The position numbers were made by a program, and so were the translations under genes. Below, piece after piece: positions 6,275 through 9,078 of a stretch of DNA of 9,078 nt. The notes under the pieces were generated by a model that was not told the DNA's origin, did not search any database, and saw only the letters and a list, made by a program, of their open reading frames with translations. Each line of letters starts with the position of its first letter. Within the stretch, counting starts at the first letter, position 1. The stretch covers positions 1-9,078 of the forward strand of contig CAZWRK010000150.1 in assembly GCA_964635875.1 (NCBI GenBank). Reading direction: 5' to 3'. Source of the DNA: CAZWRK01 sp964635875. Lineage in GTDB: Bacteria; Pseudomonadota; Gammaproteobacteria; Burkholderiales; Aquaspirillaceae.

Positions 6275-6287
6275 ATTGTCCAAAAAA

Positions 6288-8648
6288 TTACAGTCTTAAC
6301 TTCGCGTTGTGGTCTTGGTCTGCAGCAGCAACCAGAGCTTGGATCACGGATTCGACTTCTTCATCCGTGAGAGTGCGCGAAGTATCCTGCATTAACACCT
6401 TGAATGCAAGGCTCTTTTTCCCTTCCTCGACGCCTTTTCCGCGGTAAACATCGAATAAAGCAATCTCAGTGACCAGTGCCGATGCTGCTTTGCACAACGA
6501 AGCCTGCAGGCTCGCCGCCTCAACCGATTCATCGACCAACAGGGCCAAATCACGGCGTACCGCTTGGAACTTCGACACCGGCTGCACCACGACGGCTGGA
6601 CGATTGAGCAGCGTATCCAGCGCCAATTCAAACAGAAGCGGCGCAGCAGGCAGATCGTATTTTTGCACCCACTGCGGATGCAATTCCCCGATCACACCGA
6701 CCACTTGCCCATCTAAGCGAATCTCGGCACAGCGTCCCGGATGCAAAGCAGGATGCTCGGCGCGGTGGAACTCGGCCACGCGCGGCGCAAGCAAGGCCTC
6801 AACATCGCCTTTAAGGTCAAAGAAATCGACACGCTCAGTTTTCGCGCCCCATTGCTCCGGCAGGCGGCTGCCATACACCAAAGCGGCAACACGCTCCGGC
6901 TGGGCAAAACCGTCACCCTCACGGCTAAAGACCCGCGCAATTTCAAACAAACGCACGCGGCTTTGTTTGCGATTGAGGTTGGAAATCAGAGTATCAATCA
7001 GACCGCCGATCAAAGTAGAACGCATCACGCTCATTTGGCTGGCGATTGGATTAAGCAAGCGCACCGGTTCGGCATTGCCCGCAAAATCACTTTCCCATGC
7101 TTGATCGACAAAAGCGTAGCTCACGATTTCTTGATAATCGCGAGCCGCAATCGCACGGCGCAATTCATGACGCGGGGTTTCGGTTTCCGGCAACGGCAAC
7201 ATCGATTGGCCTGCACGCGGTGGATTCGCCGGAATCGCATCGTAGCCGTACACACGAGCCACTTCTTCGATCAAATCTTCTTCGATTGCGATATCGAAAC
7301 GGAACGGCGGCGGGGTGACGGTGAAGCCAGTCGCATGGGCGACAAACGGCAGGCCGAGGCCCTCCAAAATCGCCGCAATTTGTGCCGCCTCAAAGGCCAC
7401 ACCCAACACGCGGGAGACCCGTTCGGTGCGCAATTCAACTGGCTGACGAGTCGGCAATTCACCGATGGATTCGGTCACAGGACCAATTTCGCCGCCACAA
7501 ATTTCGGTGATCAAGGCGGTTGCGCGCTCCATCGCCTGCGCTTGCAGGGTGAAATCGACACCGCGCTCATAGCGGAAAGAAGCATCGGAGCTAAAGCCTA
7601 AACGGCGCGCACGTCCGGCAATCACATCCGGCGCAAAGAAGGCGGATTCGAGGAAAATATCGGTGGTATTTTCATCCACTTCACTATTGGCACCGCCCAT
7701 CACACCGGCCAGCGCTACCGGCCCATTTTGGTCGGCAATCACCAACATATCAGCGTCAATGGTCAGCTCTTTGCCATTGAGCAAAGTCAGCGTTTCGCCT
7801 GCGGCAGGGAAGCGCACGCAGATATCGCCATTCAACTTGTTGGCGTCAAAGGCGTGCAGCGGCTGACCCAGTTCGAGCAAGACATAGTTGGTCACGTCAA
7901 CAATCGCGGAAATCGAGCGCAAACCGGCACGAGCCAAACGGGTTTTCATCCAGTCGGGCGTCGGCGCTTGGGCGTTGACACCGCGAATGAGTCGACCCAA
8001 ATAGCGGGCGCAGGCGGCGGGTGCAGCCAGTTGCACGGATTTTTTCTCGTCCAGCGTCGGCGCTTGGGCGGCAATGGCCGGTTTGTTCAGCGGACTATTG
8101 CTAAGCGCCGAGACTTCGCGCGCCAAGCCAAGAATGCTGAGACAGTCGGCGCGGTTCGGGGTGATCTTGAGTTCGATCACGGTGTCATCAAGGCTCAGAT
8201 AATCGCGAATTGACTGACCAATCGGCGCATCGGCCGGCAGCAAAAGCAGACCATCCACGCCATCTGGAATGCCGAGTTCGTTGCCCGAACACAACATACC
8301 GTTGGATTCAACACCGCGCATTTTGGTCGGTTTAATTTTGAAATCACCGGGCAAAATCGCACCGGGTAGGGCGCAAGGAATCCGAACGCCTTCGGCGACA
8401 TTGGGCGCGCCGCAGACGATTTGCATCAACGAACCGGTACCGGCATCGACTTCGCACACGCGGAGACGGTCGGCATTTTCGTGTTTTCTGACGGTTTTAA
8501 CTTCAGCGACGACAATCCCGCTAAAAGCAGGGGCGGCAGGGGCGGCGGACTCAACCTCTAAACCGGCCATGGTCAATAAATGTGTTAATTGCTCAGTATC
8601 TAGCGCCGGATTCACCCACTCGCGCAGCCAATTTTCTGAAAATTTCAT
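6288..8648 (-). CDS. pheT: Phenylalanyl-tRNA synthetase beta subunit
   Basis: PheT is the large subunit of the cytosolic (alpha-beta)2 PheRS; it binds tRNA-Phe and hydrolyses mischarged Tyr-tRNA-Phe. The 786-residue protein (E. coli 795) has, in order: the N-terminal segment MKFSENWLREWV; an EMAP-II-like OB-fold tRNA-binding domain (about 39-147) with KHENADRLRVCEVDAG and KPTKMRGVESNGMLCS; the B3/B4 editing domain (about 210-385) with GQPLHAFD (His265), FLES (Glu334) and GFSSDASFRYERGVD; the B5 domain (about 405-475) with EEDLIEEVARVYGYD; the catalytic-like core; and the C-terminal FDX-ACB anticodon-binding domain (about 692-785). At the editing-site position occupied by Thr354 in E. coli the residue is Ser354; Ala356 is kept. 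The hydroxyl is retained, so editing is probably intact. The ATG at 8648 has GAGGA ten bases upstream and follows the pheS stop by 23 bases, showing an operon with pheS. Confidence 0.98.
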   Translation of the reverse strand: MKFSENWLREWVNPALDTEQLTHLLTMAGLEVESAAPAAPAFSGIVVAEVKTVRKHENADRLRVCEVDAGTGSLMQIVCGAPNVAEGVRIPCALPGAILPGDFKIKPTKMRGVESNGMLCSGNELGIPDGVDGLLLLPADAPIGQSIRDYLSLDDTVIELKITPNRADCLSILGLAREVSALSNSPLNKPAIAAQAPTLDEKKSVQLAAPAACARYLGRLIRGVNAQAPTPDWMKTRLARAGLRSISAIVDVTNYVLLELGQPLHAFDANKLNGDICVRFPAAGETLTLLNGKELTIDADMLVIADQNGPVALAGVMGGANSEVDENTTDIFLESAFFAPDVIAGRARRLGFSSDASFRYERGVDFTLQAQAMERATALITEICGGEIGPVTESIGELPTRQPVELRTERVSRVLGVAFEAAQIAAILEGLGLPFVAHATGFTVTPPPFRFDIAIEEDLIEEVARVYGYDAIPANPPRAGQSMLPLPETETPRHELRRAIAARDYQEIVSYAFVDQAWESDFAGNAEPVRLLNPIASQMSVMRSTLIGGLIDTLISNLNRKQSRVRLFEIARVFSREGDGFAQPERVAALVYGSRLPEQWGAKTERVDFFDLKGDVEALLAPRVAEFHRAEHPALHPGRCAEIRLDGQVVGVIGELHPQWVQKYDLPAAPLLFELALDTLLNRPAVVVQPVSKFQAVRRDLALLVDESVEAASLQASLCKAASALVTEIALFDVYRGKGVEEGKKSLAFKVLMQDTSRTLTDEEVESVIQALVAAADQDHNAKLRL

Positions 8649-8671
8649 GATATTTAAGTCCTCTGGCGAGA

Positions 8672-9078
8672 TTAGTTGAATTGTTTTAAGAAGTTCAGGT
8701 CGTTCTCGAAGAACAGACGCAAATCATTCACGCCATAACGCAGCATGGCAAAACGGTCTAATCCGATACCAAAGGCAAAGCCCGTGTATTTTTCGGGGTC
8801 AATGTTGACGTTGCGCAGCACATTCGGATGCACCATGCCGCACCCGCCGACCTCCAACCAACCGCGCTCGCCTAGCACGTCGATTTCAGCAGACGGCTCG
8901 GTGAACGGGAAAAACGACGGACGGAAGCGCACTTGCAAATCGTCACGCTCAAAGAAGCGGCGAAGAAAATCAACCACGGTGGCTTTGAGATCGGCAAAAC
9001 TGACGCCCTCTTCAACCCACAGGCCTTCCATTTGATGGAACATGGGCGAGTGTGTGGCATCAGAATCGACGCGATAGA
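8672..9078 (-). CDS. pheS: Phenylalanyl-tRNA synthetase alpha subunit (C-terminal part, cut by window edge)
   Basis: PheS is the catalytic small subunit of PheRS and forms Phe-AMP before transfer to tRNA-Phe. The last 134 residues are present and the frame stays open to the window edge, so the true start lies beyond 9078; the Met at 9043 is internal. The class II core is clear: YRVDSDATHSPMFHQMEGL, where the THSPMFHQ region includes the active-site SPMFHQ type loop; FRPSFFPFTEPSAE; WLEVGGCGMVHPNVLRNV; motif 3 GFAFGIGLDRFAMLRYG; and the typical terminus DLRLFFENDLNFLKQFN. All match E. coli PheS closely. The gene is followed after 23 bases by pheT, the usual operon order. Any attenuator upstream of pheS is outside the window. 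Confidence 0.98.
   Translation of the reverse strand, partial: YRVDSDATHSPMFHQMEGLWVEEGVSFADLKATVVDFLRRFFERDDLQVRFRPSFFPFTEPSAEIDVLGERGWLEVGGCGMVHPNVLRNVNIDPEKYTGFAFGIGLDRFAMLRYGVNDLRLFFENDLNFLKQFN

Noticed and set aside
6741..7601. A 286-codon plus-strand open frame opposite pheT.
   Set aside because: It is antisense to conserved PheT coding sequence and has no domain or convincing start signal.
1..9078. A hidden mobile element, CRISPR array, toxin-antitoxin pair or new defence system.
   Set aside because: Coding sequence fills almost all of the window with recognised housekeeping genes on one strand. The longest gap is 190 bases and contains no direct-repeat array or unassigned plausible gene.

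Overview
This is a 9,078-base chromosomal housekeeping block. Every supported gene lies on the minus strand, so transcription runs from high to low coordinates. The organism looks like a proteobacterium. The gene families and order (pheS, pheT, ihfA, a short MerR-type gene, tRNA-Pro, then rarA, serS, nadB, nudJ, mnmA) and the E. coli-like protein sequences put it in the beta- or gammaproteobacteria. The wording of MnmA, SerS and PheT leans towards Betaproteobacteria; this is recall-based inference, not a search result.

Region by region in transcription order. (1) 9078-6288: the C-terminal part of pheS (cut by the window edge) and a complete pheT, the two subunits of phenylalanyl-tRNA synthetase. 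(2) 6287-6097: a 190-base gap with a possible weak terminator behind pheT and a small dyad in the presumed ihfA leader. (3) 6096-5478: ihfA, the alpha subunit of integration host factor, overlapped by 20 bases by a short MerR-type HTH gene. (4) 5460-5297: a promoter with a GC-rich discriminator, a tRNA-Pro(GGG) gene with encoded CCA, and a strong symmetrical intrinsic terminator. (5) 5258-2652: rarA (replication-recombination AAA+ ATPase) and serS (seryl-tRNA synthetase), separated by only 3 bases. (6) 2651-2551: a 101-base gap holding a perfect 16-bp inverted repeat. (7) 2550-958: nadB (L-aspartate oxidase, first step of de novo NAD synthesis). (8) 957-884: a hairpin and a likely promoter. 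(9) 883-1: nudJ (Nudix phosphatase) and the N-terminal part of mnmA (tRNA 2-thiouridylase), cut by the window edge. No stretch above 300 bases lacks a gene.

The common theme is translation: two aminoacyl-tRNA synthetases, one tRNA and one tRNA-modifying enzyme. Single genes for chromosome architecture (IHF), fork repair (RarA) and NAD synthesis (NadB) are interleaved. The nudJ-mnmA and pheT-ihfA pairings are conserved in other proteobacteria such as E. coli.

I found no mobile element, CRISPR array, phage gene, toxin-antitoxin pair, defence system or unknown protein-coding gene. The points worth a second look are small non-coding structures between the genes. I do not see evidence for a previously undescribed system here.
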